From NCBI RefSeq assembly GCF_958298935.1, contig NC_084924.1:558001-622000 (forward strand): 64,000 nucleotides of DNA. Direction: 5' to 3'. The notes beneath the pieces are model-generated. The model made no database searches. It was given only the letters and a program-made list of their open reading frames with translations, and had not been told where the DNA came from. Of the stretch, positions 1 to 12,389 are shown piece after piece. A program made the translations under genes and the position numbers. The stretch is from Phragmites australis (Eukaryota > Streptophyta > Magnoliopsida > Poales > Poaceae). Position 1 is the first letter of the stretch. Every line of letters starts with the position of its first letter.

Positions 1-181
1 AGTTCCAAAGAAACATTCTAGTCAACAATTTTGTTCATCTTCCAAATTACCAACTCTTCCCAAAACAGTTCCTCTAACCAAGTGAACATATTATTGGACA
101 AAGGCCAACTAACCCCAACTATAGGTTTCAGGCTTTCAACCAAAAACTTCATCAAGACAGGTATGATATGTACTAGCATAC

Positions 182-3100
182 CTGATGAATGGTCATCTCA
201 TCCAGGCGAACATGTGTGTAGACCTTGTCTTTTGCTAGAGCTGTTATGTCACTACAAGATGGAATGAACTCAATGAATACATGGACAAAGGATCACAAAC
301 ACAGACAAAGAAAAATATATATCTGTGCGGGTTAAAATGGCATACCTTCTGGAATATGTGTCAAGCAGTGAATCATCTTCATCCACAATCGGTATTGAGC
401 TAACTCCAGCTGCAGGAGACAGTGAGTAGATAACAAGCGTAAGAGATTAGTTTCGCAACATAATAGAGCCAATAGTTTCAAGTAATACGGAGTTTCAGAG
501 AACTGGTGTTGAACTTCAGTTGTTAAACGAGAGCTGTCTCGGGAAATGCAATTGCAAGAGCACCTTAATGACTTCTGCATTTTCCAGTTGTAGTTTTTAG
601 TTACAAGAAAAATGAACAGAGAACATACCTTGTACCAACATGTTTAGGGCAGAGCTAAGTGATGCATTAGGTCGCAACATAGCCAACGGACGGCCATTCG
701 GATCACCAATTTTTGGAACCCAGGAACCCAGCGGAATTGTACACACTGGTTGGTTTAGAATAGGCAAATTACCAGTAGAGTTTTTAAAATATCTGCAAAT
801 ACCTGAAAAGATAAACGTTGTTAGGATATATTGCAACAAGTTGTTTAGAGTATTCCACTCTTCATACAGATACATGGGGGGGCTTACATTTCAAAATTCC
901 AGAAAGGGATGCAAGATGCAACAGCTGAGGACACGATCCATCTGAAGATGGTGAATAAATAACTGGAACTGTCGAAATGCCGTTTTGCAATATCTTTAGA
1001 GCAATGTCCCTCAAGGACTCGTAAGGGGTGACCTAGACAACAGATCCAATCCAGCATTAGTACAGTAAAACTGACCTTGGCGTAGTGAATCAGGGATGGA
1101 AACAAGGGGGTGAGGGGAGGGGAAATGAACACTGGAAAAATTTCAAAGCAATAGGCATCATCAACAATTTGCGACGATGGCAGAAAACTCGACATTGAAG
1201 GAATTCACAACAAACTTCATATAAAAATGTTGACTTGTAATTCTGCAAATCAATTATGAGTAAGCATAAACGATGGAAATAGGAAAAGGGAAAAGGACCC
1301 CTAGACCTACTCAGCCCACTGCTCCCAGGCACTCAGCCCAATGCCCACCAGACATCAGCCCATATTTCCACCCTGTCCCTTCTCACTTACCCTATCCAAC
1401 CAGAAGACCCACCATTGGTTCTCCTCCCACATGTTCACCCTTAGTGCATAATCCACTCCTGATCTCCTGCACTCCACCTCCCTCAAAGTCTCTCATAGTC
1501 TCATGCCAACTCATCTCAAGCTGCTGCTGCTGCTCTACTTCCTCAAGCTGCAATCAGCAACAACAGTGCACTAATGGCAAGGTCTGGCAGCAGCAGCCAC
1601 CCTAACTGTCACCCACATCAATACCCTCCCTCCCCATTTGAGTTGAGGAGTGATTGCACCCATCCTGCAGCGTTGAGAAAATAAGCGACTAGGTGAAATC
1701 GTGACAACTAGAATATGTGAAACGATGGGTGGCAGAAACGGATCTCACACACTCGCACATCACTATTGTTAAACATGACCTGCCATACGCAATCAAATCA
1801 TTGAGTGATATAATTTCATCCTTATATATGCAAAGGTCGGATTGCCAATTTCGTGATAATATAACTAGTTCTCAACTCAAGATGTAAGCCGTCTGATTCA
1901 AATTGCACACAGATTCATAATTCAATTGTCAACCACAAACGGTCACCAACTTACATGCACTAGATGCTGATGTGGATGCCACTGACCATCATTTCTTCCA
2001 TAAGTTTGTCGCTTGGCCTCTTTCCACGCAGATATAGTGTGTGTTTCAAGCTGCTCCTCTGTCAAGTTCGAACCATGAGTTTCTAGCTGCAACAAAAACA
2101 AGATATTATAAAACAACGGAACTAAATCAACATCCAAAAATTATTTCAGAAGAATCTGACAGTTACAGTCTGTAACAGTTTCATAAAATGAATAATAACC
2201 AAACTATAATACAAATAAACCAAGCTAAGATTGGGACACTACTACATCTTGCACTGGCCCATATAAAACTAACATATATATTAGCAAAAGGATATGCCTT
2301 TTCTGTAACATACTTATTTTGCTGTCAAAAGGTTTGGCACCACAAACCCAAAACAATGATACTGGTTAATACACTATTGTCATGCATATCTTCGGTTTAC
2401 CAGCATGCTCACTTCTGTCCTCCAAAGCCCACCTTTTAACAATGGTTGCCAACCTTTTTCACTAACTTTATTTCCATATTTGAGGTCTACCACCAACCAT
2501 TTTGAATGTAAAAAAATGATTTTAGTATGCATGATGACAATCCAATCCGATTTAGCAAGTTCTGCAGCATATAACACATCATAAAATTCTAGAATTCCAG
2601 TATCCTATAAAATGAAAAAACATGCTCAAGTTTCCAACATCTCGAAATTGACATCCATATTTATATAGTTCATTTGAGTTCCTACAAAGCGGGCACATTT
2701 CTGTTCATTTCCCAAACTATATTTAATTAAAAATAGTGACAAAATCCTCTGAGCTGACCTGTGAGATCTTCTCAGCTATATATTTCTACATCTAGTTGAG
2801 TATACGGATGACAGAAGAAAACCAAGCACAAGTATAAATTTTTTTTGAAGAAAACTAAGAGCAAAGAGTGAGTTAAAATAAGGTACCTCTCTCAATATAA
2901 GTATGAAATCCAATGGACTCAGAAGGCCAACAAACTGACCTCTGAATGAATCCCACAGAGGAGCTACAGGAACTCCCTGCAAAGTGCACCACAAAATGAA
3001 CATTTTTCCAACTTCACGAATATTGGTAGTGAGTATAATATACAACAAAATCAACAATGAAGTCGCCACTAATAGATACGCAGACAATAATAACTTAACT

Positions 3101-5687
3101 TTATTTGCATCTAAATGACAGCTAAGAAAGCATCATAAGTATGCTGTGCCTTTTGATAAGCTACACATATGGAAATTCTAAAATGCGAAAAGGTACAAAT
3201 ATCCTATAATGTCCAACCACTAGGGCCTGAACACAGCTCTCACCTAGGGAAACAAACAGAAATAAAAGCAGGAAGCGATAGGAGACACTAATAATTGAGA
3301 TCACTTTCTTTGACTTGTACTACTGGCACAGGATAGCTGTACACCTAAGAATTGAACGGTACAATTTCCAGTTTCCATTCAATTCCAGTTGCATCTCAGC
3401 TTAGATGAATTAAAGCTGCCCATGAAACTAAATATGACGCTTCTCCTAAACTTAGAGCCGAAGCCAGCTAAGAACAGAGTCTAAAATGCAGGTTAAGCAT
3501 CGTACGCTTATGAATGTTGTATTATAAGACACAGACAGAATAAATAATGGAAGTATTGCAAACTCCAGCCAAAAACACAGAAATAGAAGAGTGAAATCAG
3601 GTAAGATTGAATACCTGTTCATGCAGAATATGAAAAGATTGCTTCACGGGTAAATTGACGTCCAGAGCAATGACCTGAATTGGAAAACAATAATAAATCA
3701 ATAAGAATAAACCTTACACCAATAAAAATCCGTACAAGAGCAGCTGGTTTTCCATACCTTGCCCGAGTCCGGAAGTAAATCATAGCCAGTATGCAAACTC
3801 AGATACTCAGAAACACGACACCTAGAGATCTGTATAGAAGCCTCTGAAACTCTCTGATGACCTTCCTGAAGGGCACCATCCGACAATGAAACCTGATTGT
3901 GAAAACAAGGAAGGACATTGTCACTAAGATGTTATCTCTCATTACGAAGTCGCCATTTTATTTACCTTCTAATAGAAATGTTGGAAGAATCACTAATAAG
4001 AGATTAAACATATGGGGACCACAACATACACACATGGACTTTAGGGTGCAGATAATAAAATATGCTGGAACAATATATGATTCTCCAGCAAAGAACAGAG
4101 TGTTTATCTCTTGCACAGAAGCACTGATTATTAAGACACCATCCTCCCCTTCCACAGAGAATATCACTTGTCAAGAGATCACAACGATGAGATGGTTATA
4201 TGCGTCAAACATAGAATGTTTTAGAAATATGTCATGACAACTACCACTATTATCAGATGACAGCAAGAACAGCTAGACCACAGGATGCGGTCAATCACTC
4301 CATGTCGATAAGAGATTAGCAGCTATGTATCAAGTATCATGGAATATCCAGCAACGATAAGTGATCCTTACCGTACGTTGAGAATTTTCATTGTCCACGT
4401 CCATGTTCATCCTGCTTCCAGGTGTGCTTGGGCTCAATACTGTGCTTATTTGGTTAATGTCCCTTGTCAAGTATAGAGTGTTAACTACCCCATAGTCTCC
4501 TGTTATAGTAGGTTGCCGCTCATCATGCCGCCACTCCCCGTCCACAAAGAACTTGTACTGCATATCGATAATAAAAAGGCAGTTTATACAATAAAAAAAC
4601 ATTTATTGCATGCACACTCTATTAAAAAAGATAGAACTTTATACATGAGAGCATACAGATAAATTTGCATGGTATTCAAATGAGGTAATATATATTCATA
4701 TAATGCTCCAATAGAGAAGGAAAACGGATATGTGAAATCCATGCAGCGCATAAAAATCACAATGGATAAGAAAAGCTACAGATAGTAGTATCATTACAAG
4801 ATAAACGGATAAATGTTACACAAGAAAATAAATTAAAAAGTAAACATGATACGACAAAATTTATTAGATGGCACGGTGGGTACAGGACAACCGTAGAATA
4901 GCTAGGGATAGATAAAGAAGGGCACCTCGTAAATCCCAGGAGACAGGCTGCAGATAGCTTGAAATACGGTGGGACAGCCTTCAACAGGAGACATCGGCAA
5001 ATGCTCCGACCACCTACGACAAAAGAGTGGCCGTTAAGTGCAGAGTAGTGACAATTCGCGGACGTTACAAGTCTGTGATTGGCGGGAAGACAGAAAATGA
5101 AAATCCATCTTTACAGCATCTGAACAAATAACTACGATAGCCCGCTATTTAAGGAGGCTGCATTGCTTGAGTAAGCCCTAGGGTCCTATCATGCATGGCA
5201 TCAGGATAGATCACATATATCTATACTCTGACCAGAAATATATCGTGCAGCTTCCAGCAAGGGAGCAGAGAGGTAATAAATCCATCATTTACAGGAAACA
5301 TAATATTTAACTTTAGAAGGACACCAACCATGTGTAACGACGTCCGGTTCATTTGGAAACTAAACCAGGCGATAGGGCGCCCATCAAACTAGTAGGCACA
5401 GTACATGACAGGGGTGAAGAGACTAATAAGCAAGTGCAATAACAAGCAATTACTCCTACAGTAGGTCGATAACAGGGAGGAGAATGATGGCAGTAATGCG
5501 TAGGAGCATAAGACATCACACAACCGTATAAATGAGCAGATAAATAAACCAACCTCGTAAAGGAGCCTGATAAGAAGACCCTCTTCCCGCCGTATGGCCA
5601 AACGAAGCGCGTTGGGACGGTGGCTCCACCGCTGCTGACGCCGACGCCCCCGGCGTCGTGGGCGGAATCAGCGCCGTGCGAAAACAT
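182..5687 (-). CDS. SNF4: SNF4-like SnRK1 beta-gamma regulatory subunit, 3' end outside window
   Basis: Eleven exons on the minus strand give 426 residues in frame: 5554-5687, 4926-5013, 4372-4557, 3758-3892, 3615-3674, 2887-2976, 1955-2086, 888-1032, 629-802, 346-409 and 182-251. The last exon or exons (about 60-70 residues by family length) lie left of the window. The product is the plant-specific beta-gamma subunit of the SnRK1 energy-sensing kinase. A glycogen-binding (AMPK1-CBM) domain covers about residues 28-104, with [19 protein letters not shown] and [17 protein letters not shown] visible. CBS repeats follow, with [32 protein letters not shown] and [11 protein letters not shown]. The start at 5687 ([10 protein letters not shown]) matches the family; longer upstream frames are leader sequence. 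All junctions are GT-AG and phase-consistent, so I regard it as an intact gene cut by the window edge. The call is from family recognition, not a search. Confidence 0.93.
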
Positions 5688-5863
5688 GGCGGGTGGGCGG
5701 AGCAGGCGACGCGCACTGCGAGGGAGCAATCGGAGGGGAGGAGATCGAATCCCCCGAGCAGGAAGGAGCAAACCCTAGAATCGAGCGCGCGCACAGACAC
5801 AGCGCGAAGGAAAGGGCACCAGCCGCGACGGGATCCTCCAGGTGGGGCGCGAGAGGGCTCCCC

Positions 5864-5911
<48 letters not shown>

Positions 5912-6240
5912 ACCCGCGCAGGCCCCGGCGGCCGCCGCCCCAAGCCATCCCAGCCGCGCGAGACGAATCGGCGGGAGGGGCGCGAGGAATCGAGGCGAGA
6001 TCGAGGCGGGTGAGGGTCGGTGGCGGGAGGAGGAGGACGCGGAGAAGCGAGAGCGGCGGCGAGGTGAGCGACGGGGATCCGGAGATGCGAATGCGGTGGG
6101 CGTGGCGGAGACGCAGGCGAGGCGAGGCGAGGCGGAGACGCAGGAGAGGCGAGGCGAGGCGAGAAAAGAAAGGGGCCCGGCTCTCCCTCTCTCTCTCTCT
6201 CTCTCTTCCAATCCAAGGGTTGAAAACGAGTGAGGCCTGG
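5688..6240 (-). promoter_or_regulatory. Probable 5' leader/promoter of the SNF4-like gene, purine/pyrimidine rich
   Basis: GC-rich sequence upstream of the 5687 start. Read on the minus strand it holds a long CT tract (GA on plus at 5866-5909), and a second CT run on plus at 6181-6206. Long ORFs here on both strands are products of the dinucleotide repeats. Pyrimidine-rich leaders of this type are common in cereal 5' UTRs. The transcription start cannot be placed. Confidence 0.45.
5866..5909. repeat. (GA)n microsatellite, about 22 units
   Basis: An uninterrupted GA dinucleotide run about 180-220 bp upstream of the SNF4-like start codon, so it probably lies in the 5' UTR or core promoter, where it reads as CT on the coding strand. 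It is likely to vary in length between individuals. Confidence 0.95.
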
Positions 6241-6299
6241 CCACGGGATCTTCTGCGCCGGCCGCCACACGAGGGACAGACAGGTGGTAAAACAGGCAA

Positions 6300-7380
6300 T
6301 CCATTTAAGTTGATGGAGCTACTGTTGGTAAAATATAGCCACGGAGATTGGGCGACACAACAAATACTATATTTATGTTTCGAGGACACATGCAAAACGG
6401 CTTTTCTAGCTTGTTCCAAAAATGTTTAACAATTCGAGTGAATAGCCCTGATATGTATGGTCAAGATATGTAAAAAAATTCTGACCAAACAAGTTGTGAA
6501 TGATAATAATAATTTTGATCGGAATTTAGATAATAGAACCACACTTTAAGCCGGTGCATAAACTCCCTTGGTTGAACTTACCATTCTACCTATATATTCG
6601 TGAAAATTAAAGCCAAGACTCACATTCCATTTTTCTTAAAAGGCAAGCGTTATGCTCAACCGCCTCTTCTACCAAACGATGTTAGCTTGTTCACGTAACA
6701 TTATCTCTGGAAGTCGTCTATCTCTGTCACTCTTAATGATTTCTCTTCTAATACTAACCCAACATTTAGGTGGAAGTCACTATCCTATATTAAAGGATAT
6801 TAGAGGTGTACGAACACACAGTAGTAAGAGTTTGATTTACGCTTACAATTAATATGAAAGGAGCACTTAGATAAAAGGCAAACGAGAACAAGCTCTTATC
6901 AATAGTAGCGTATATATAGGACACAAGATATGCTCAATAGTATGTTTTATGTTTTATTAAAATCGTAAAAAGACCGATAACAATGATGATGTTTAGGAGA
7001 CTTACACTACACGTATTGTACTATCAAGAAAATAATTTAATCTGGTACCTTTAGCAGTGATAATATTCTTATCTTCATTTTGAGCGGTATTTTACTACAA
7101 CGGAAAAATTAAGTGGTATTTTTTAAAACCCGGTATCAATCTGATATCCTAGTTTTGGTCAAACCACTGTGAAAGCCTTTGCTCGAGTATGTAACGCATA
7201 ATCCAGGGTTTTATCAGTGGTGCAATAAAAAGCCACTTTTTCCTAGTAAAAATGATATTTTTTCCAGGAGAAAATTCGACTTTGTTTAAGCCCATGACAG
7301 ACAAGGAAGTGTTCGTCGTTTGCAACCCTTTTGTGAGAGATCTCCCATGATACGGCACAAATGGGGAAATGGTCGTCCCT
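6300..7380. other. Intergenic space between divergent SNF4-like and ACP genes
   Basis: AT-rich sequence with short meaningless ORFs and no recognised domain or repeat boundary. It must contain the ACP promoter towards its right side, because the ACP leader lies in the GC-richer 7380-7655 stretch. I see nothing else that can be supported. Confidence 0.5.
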
Positions 7381-7655
7381 AAGACGCATCGACACAGCAC
7401 ACTCCTCGCCGTCTCTCTCAGTCGTGCTCGCTTAGCTTGCTGCTGCCGCTGGACTGGAACATGGGAATGAATTCCATCGATACTAACGAGGCGACGCCGC
7501 CGCCTCCCGCAATAAAGCACCCGCACCTCCGCTCCCACCCATTCCTCTCTCTCTCGGCCCTTGAACTCATCGCTACTAGCTGGTAGTGTGATTCTTCTCG
7601 CTCTCTCCGCTGATCTCCCTTTCCGGTAGACCCCGCGTGCGCCCTTCTTGCAGCC

Positions 7656-9614
7656 ATGGCTGCTCCCATCGCCGCCGCCGCCGCAAGATCGGCCGTCCTC
7701 GCCTGCTCCCCTGCCCGCTGGGTCCAGGTCGGGAGCTTTCTTCTAGTATTCCTTCTGTTGCATTTCTTGGTTGCTGCTGTAGAGCTTGGATCTTGATTCG
7801 GAGAAGCGGAAGCTTTGATTCCCTGTCACTGTAGGGAATGGATGCAGTGTCGTTTCGAGTATCAGCATCTTTCTCCGGGCAAAGAGCAAGCTTTCTATCA
7901 CTTCGATTGCAGCGGATTCCAAAGCGCTTTCAGGCGCCATGCTCGGTACGTATTGTGTTATTCCATCCAATGTTCTGTGCAATTTTAGCTCATTCAGAAG
8001 CTCTTTAGATGGGTTATGCATTCAATGGTTCTAGACACTCCACCAACCTTCTAGTTTGCCATGCTAAAAGGTGTCTTGAAGTGAAATGCTAACTGCTCTT
8101 CCTAGATGCATGCTTGCTGAACACATAGCTCTTTTGCTCGCTGTGTTTTTCTTGCAACGCATTCAATATGTGTTTTGCATTATTCTTGCTACTCTAATCA
8201 AACAACAGATTGATTTGTCCATTTTACATGTTTTGAACGTTACGTGAGGAATGGTTTATTGGAAGCCACAAACATGACTTTCACACACACCAAATGGTAT
8301 CGAGAATTTCAGCTATGCTTTGGTGAGTCATGCCAAGAATCTCGGCATATTTTTCCTTAGTGTAAAAAGGGAAGCAGAGAAGGACGTGAGATATGTACTT
8401 GAGTTGCTCCTAGGCTGACCTGATACACTGCTGAACAGTGCCATCATCTTACACCATTTGACCTGAGGCACACAATTACATCAACCTGTGCATTGTCTTC
8501 TTTCTTGCAAGGACTGTAATACCGCACAATGTCAGCATAATAAGCATTTTATGATGAACAACTTCATACAACCAGAAAGATGTCATTTGATGGAAATTTT
8601 CTTGTGCTGGTGTCCATGAAAGCTTGCCATCTTGATTGTAGACAAATTTAACTTTGGGCTACTATATAGGAGTGCACATAGCTGTACCTTTTACTTCAAA
8701 CTACATTTAGATATTCTTTTTGAGAACAACTATTTGCAGATTTTCAGAATGTTATTCTGCTATCAGCAACCACATAGGCCTTGTTTTTTAGACACTAATA
8801 TGATGTAGCTATAATTTAAAGATATTATTCTAGTAGCTTTGGCATTGCTGTTCAGATGGTAAAACAGATATGGCCATGGTGTCATGTAGTTCCCATCTTT
8901 AGGCACTTTGCTTGATGTTATCACGTTAGTGTATAGTCAATTTACTGGAGTGTAGTGGGTAGCAGACTACAGCACATGTCAAATGCTACATTTTTGCAAA
9001 ATTGAAAGTACTTTGCTTGATGACATATTGTTGAACAGGCAAAACATGAAACTATTGATAAAGTTTGCAAAATAGTGAAGAATCAGTTAGCGTTAGCTGA
9101 AGACACCACTATAACAGGAGAGACAAAGTTTGGAGACCTTGGGGCTGATTCACTTGACACGGTAATTCCTTTTGACTCATGTGTGGTTGTTTGACATCAT
9201 CTAACCACTTTGACTACTTGAAAAATGAGTAATCTGTGGTAACTTTTGTGGCCATAATTATCAGAATATGCATCTTCAATTACATATCAGTCCAGGCTTC
9301 TACGCCATGTTGATAGGAATACATTTTAACAGATCTGCAACCAAACAAAGTTTATTGTCATTTTGTAGTAGAGCTACCATTGCATAGTGGAATCATGGAT
9401 CATTACATACCATGTTATTATCTTCTCCCAGAAACGTGGCCTTCTGATCTATGACCAGCACCGTACTTTTCTGGATTTAATGTAGGTTGAAATTGTGATG
9501 AGTCTTGAGGAGGCATTCCAAATCACCGTGGACGAATCAAGCGCTCAAGGGATCCAGACCGTGGAGGATGCCGCCGCTCTTATCGATAAGCTTGTGGCAG
9601 ATAAGGATGCTTAA
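7656..9614 (+). CDS. ACP: Acyl carrier protein, plastid precursor
   Basis: Four exons, 7656-7727, 7835-7945, 9039-9161 and 9486-9614, give a 144-residue precursor. The protein carries growing acyl chains on a phosphopantetheine arm for plastid fatty acid synthesis. The carrier domain begins near residue 62 ([14 protein letters not shown]). It contains the prosthetic-group motif [12 protein letters not shown] with the attachment serine at about residue 99, and exon 3 ends inside this motif (DSLDT|VEIV). Residues 1-61 are rich in A, S and R with few acidic residues, as expected of a transit peptide, and are coded by exons 1 and 2. The start ATG lies in a GCC-ATG-GC context after a GC-rich leader. 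Intron 2 is about 1.1 kb. All splice sites are GT-AG and in phase. Length and motif fit plant type II ACPs; plastid rather than mitochondrial location is inferred from the DSLDTVE form and presequence. Confidence 0.93.
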
Positions 9615-10560
9615 AACTACGTCAAGGTTTCCTGTATGATCAGTTCTGCGGGCACCGAGTTCACCTACATTGGTTCTGGATGGTGGTTGAGGGGCCATGG
9701 TTCCCTGCAATTAGTCAGAATTCTCTTATGCGTGCCTTTTGGGATTAAAATAAAAGAGGGAAATAGTCCTTTTTTCCCCATGAGACAGTTGTTTCCCGGA
9801 AATTTGTGACGGACAGAATCCCATTATGATTTCACTCGAAATGTGCTGCAGTCTGTCATAGTGTCATAAATAACTCTGAAGTTTCTATTTTCCTCCTACT
9901 CAGGGAGATGGTAAAATTTCTCTAAAACATGCCGTATCTCTTGTCTAAAAAATGCTGAATCTGACTGTGCCCCTAAACCCCAACAGGTGATTAGATCATC
10001 TACAACTATATTTTCTTCATTTCATTCCTTTTCTGATTCCTTTTTTCGTTTTTATTCTCTTTATTTTCTCTTATCTTTAACAGCTTCCCTTCGAGGAAAT
10101 CGCGAAGGGAAAAATAAGATAATTTCGTTCTGAAGGGAATGACACTGAAAATCTTTTTTATAAGAATTACGAAGATAAATTGTTGAAACACTAAAAGAAA
10201 ATAAATCTTTTTACGATAAGATTTTCACCCCCGACAGAAATCCTTAGGAGTCTTAGGATAGGCTGGTCCCTGACCGGCTGACCCTGAGCCCAGCAGCAAA
10301 GCAAAAAGAATTGTGTTGAGCTTGGGCCCTTTCAGTTATGTTAGGTGGGCCGAGGCCTCGTTTTGTTCTCGTCCAGACCGAATAATCTGTGACTCGTCTC
10401 CAGCTTCAAAGATATGCCAGATACATGCAGTCTAGAACAAGCAAGAGACGAAGCCACAATAGTTAAACCCATTGTCCAAAATGTTGGCTAAATCTAGACA
10501 GTTCAAGATTAGTTCCACCTCCATCCATGAACAAAGCCTCAAAACATGCCAGATACATGC
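9615..10560. other. ACP 3' UTR and intergenic sequence with a short inverted repeat
   Basis: The first few hundred bases after the ACP stop are probably its 3' UTR. The arms TTCCCTTCG (10085-10093) and CGAAGGGAA (10103-10111) form a perfect 9-bp hairpin in a T-rich then A-rich stretch (10005-10200), which may be a decayed MITE. No gene is seen. Confidence 0.4.
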
Positions 10561-10633
10561 AACGGGCTAAGCTAAGTTTTGTCATCCGGTTTGAGGATCT
10601 CCATGCCAAACCGCTTCCAGTTTCTTTCAGCTG

Positions 10634-12110
10634 CTACTGCGACGCCGCTTCTTGTTTCAGATAGAAACTTCTTGCCATCACGTCACTGCAGACGGATGGA
10701 GAAGATCAATGGGAAAGGTTCAAACGAAAACCATATTAAGCAGATTCGTTTTCTCATCTGCAATGAACGCAAGGAGAAAGCTTGCTAAACTTGTCAGGTG
10801 CTTCCTCTTTGCTGATAAGTGAAATATTTTTCGAGGAAAGAAGTTCGCAACATCACCCTTTTTCAACCTCTCGGAAATCTTGGTAAGGAATTGGTTAAAT
10901 TCCTGTGGTTCCTGATCACTAATAACACCCACTGTAAACACTAAACAGAGATAACAAAGTGGGAAATGCAACAACTGTCAAATTTTAAGGGGCTACATTG
11001 CTGCCATGTCTATGCAATCAGAAAGCACTTATAAACGATTTACACTTACTGAAGTAAGCAAAACGTTCCAGGTCTACCAATAGTATATGTGTAATAGCTT
11101 TTTTTTTTTTAATCAAGTTTGGGTTGCACGGTTTTAATAGCTTACTGCAACAGATGACAAACATGTATGTTCAGTGTTCATATGCGTCAAACGAATGAAG
11201 GTAAATAAACAAAAAGGAGAGCAATACTGCGTATGAACAATTTACACCACCATGTAAGGAATACTATCATTTTCTTGCGCAGCATGACAGGTCTCTAAGC
11301 AGTGGATGTTTTTACAGATGATGAGAAACACCTGAACAAACATGCTAAACTACCTATGTGGCCTTAAAATGAATCTTAGGACATTGGCTCACCTAACTAT
11401 TATGCCCTCACGAAAATTACTTTTAAAGTGATTACCTGTTCGATAATGCAGGCCTTCCGCAGAGCAACAAAACATTCAAGTGCCTTTTGGTAAGTATCCC
11501 CCTCACGAGAGTTTTCTAACTAGGCTTTTTTTTTCTGAATACGCAAAAGAGCTGCGTATCTTTACATTTAGAAGAAAAAACCCTAAGCAGGTCTTACCCC
11601 AAGCGCATCTTTCTAACAAAGCTGTTGTGTATTTCTTCATCTCTTCAATTGACTTCTGAACCCACGTTGAGCTAGATCTCTTTGCTAGCATGACTTCAAA
11701 ATCTTGCACAGGATTTAAATCTCCGATCTCCCCAACGCTCTCTGTTGGAAGATATAAAACACCAAGAATCCCAACCTTCTCTACAGAAGGCTCTTCTACC
11801 GATTTAGCTTGATCATTTGCACCAGTATATGCAAGTCTGTCCCGTGTTCGTGCTTTCTTTTTCTGTAATCAATTAGACAGTTTAAATAATGCAGACGTTT
11901 GTCAAATTGAACCAAAGTCGATATAACAAATGTCTACATTTTACATTGGGGTTCTCCTTCAGTTCAAAGGCTTTGCCTAAATTTTGGATTAATGGTGTCT
12001 GATTATCAATGACATCAGGATCAGGTTCAGTTATCCTCCATAGGCATATCAAGTGGCAGGACATTTGCATCTGGCTGCTTTGCCTTTAGATTAAGGTAAC
12101 TGTAGAATCT
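10634..12110 (-). pseudogene. KU80: Ku80 3'-end fragment, disabled
   Basis: Five exon-like blocks on minus match the C-terminal part of plant Ku80, the DNA-end-binding subunit used in non-homologous end joining and telomere protection: 11945-12110, 11598-11862, 11436-11515, 10791-10911 and 10634-10685. Diagnostic strings are NLKAKQPDANVLPLDM, TEPDPDVIDNQTPLIQNLGK, ESVGEIGDLNPVQDFEVML, SREGDTYQKALECFVALRKA and a final SDVMARSFYLKQEAASQ with stop at 10634. Two lesions are visible. In the first block the frame shifts between LPLDMPME and RITEPDPD. In the fourth block NFF is followed by a shift into KNISLISKEEAPD, consistent with a loss of about 10 nt against the usual family sequence. The N-terminal three quarters are absent here; a LINE begins about 270 bp further upstream. 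Most splice sites are kept, so this is a genomic copy and not a retrocopy. The exact donor near 11598 is uncertain. Confidence 0.8.
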
Positions 12111-12389
12111 CTGAAAGGAGACAACAGACAATGTACCATAATAATCAACAAAACAAGCTACATACAAAAAAAAGAGCAGAATAAAAGCCAGAGGGGGAGG
12201 GAGAGCAACTGCCAAGTGGTGCATAATCGAATAGTACAACTACTTAGTGAATCAAACAGCTAAATAACCTCCAAACACCGCACAAGATTCAATGGTATTG
12301 CAAAAATGTTTGATTATTGTTAAACAAAATGGACTGTAAGTCCTTTTGTATGACAGATAATCCTCTATCCTTCTCAATGTTGTTTAGAG

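Noticed and set aside
5516..6429. Several 170-260-codon frames on both strands rich in RE, SL or AR runs
   Set aside because: They are readings of the (GA)n/(CT)n tracts and GC-rich leader; no domain, and they overlap the SNF4-like 5' region.
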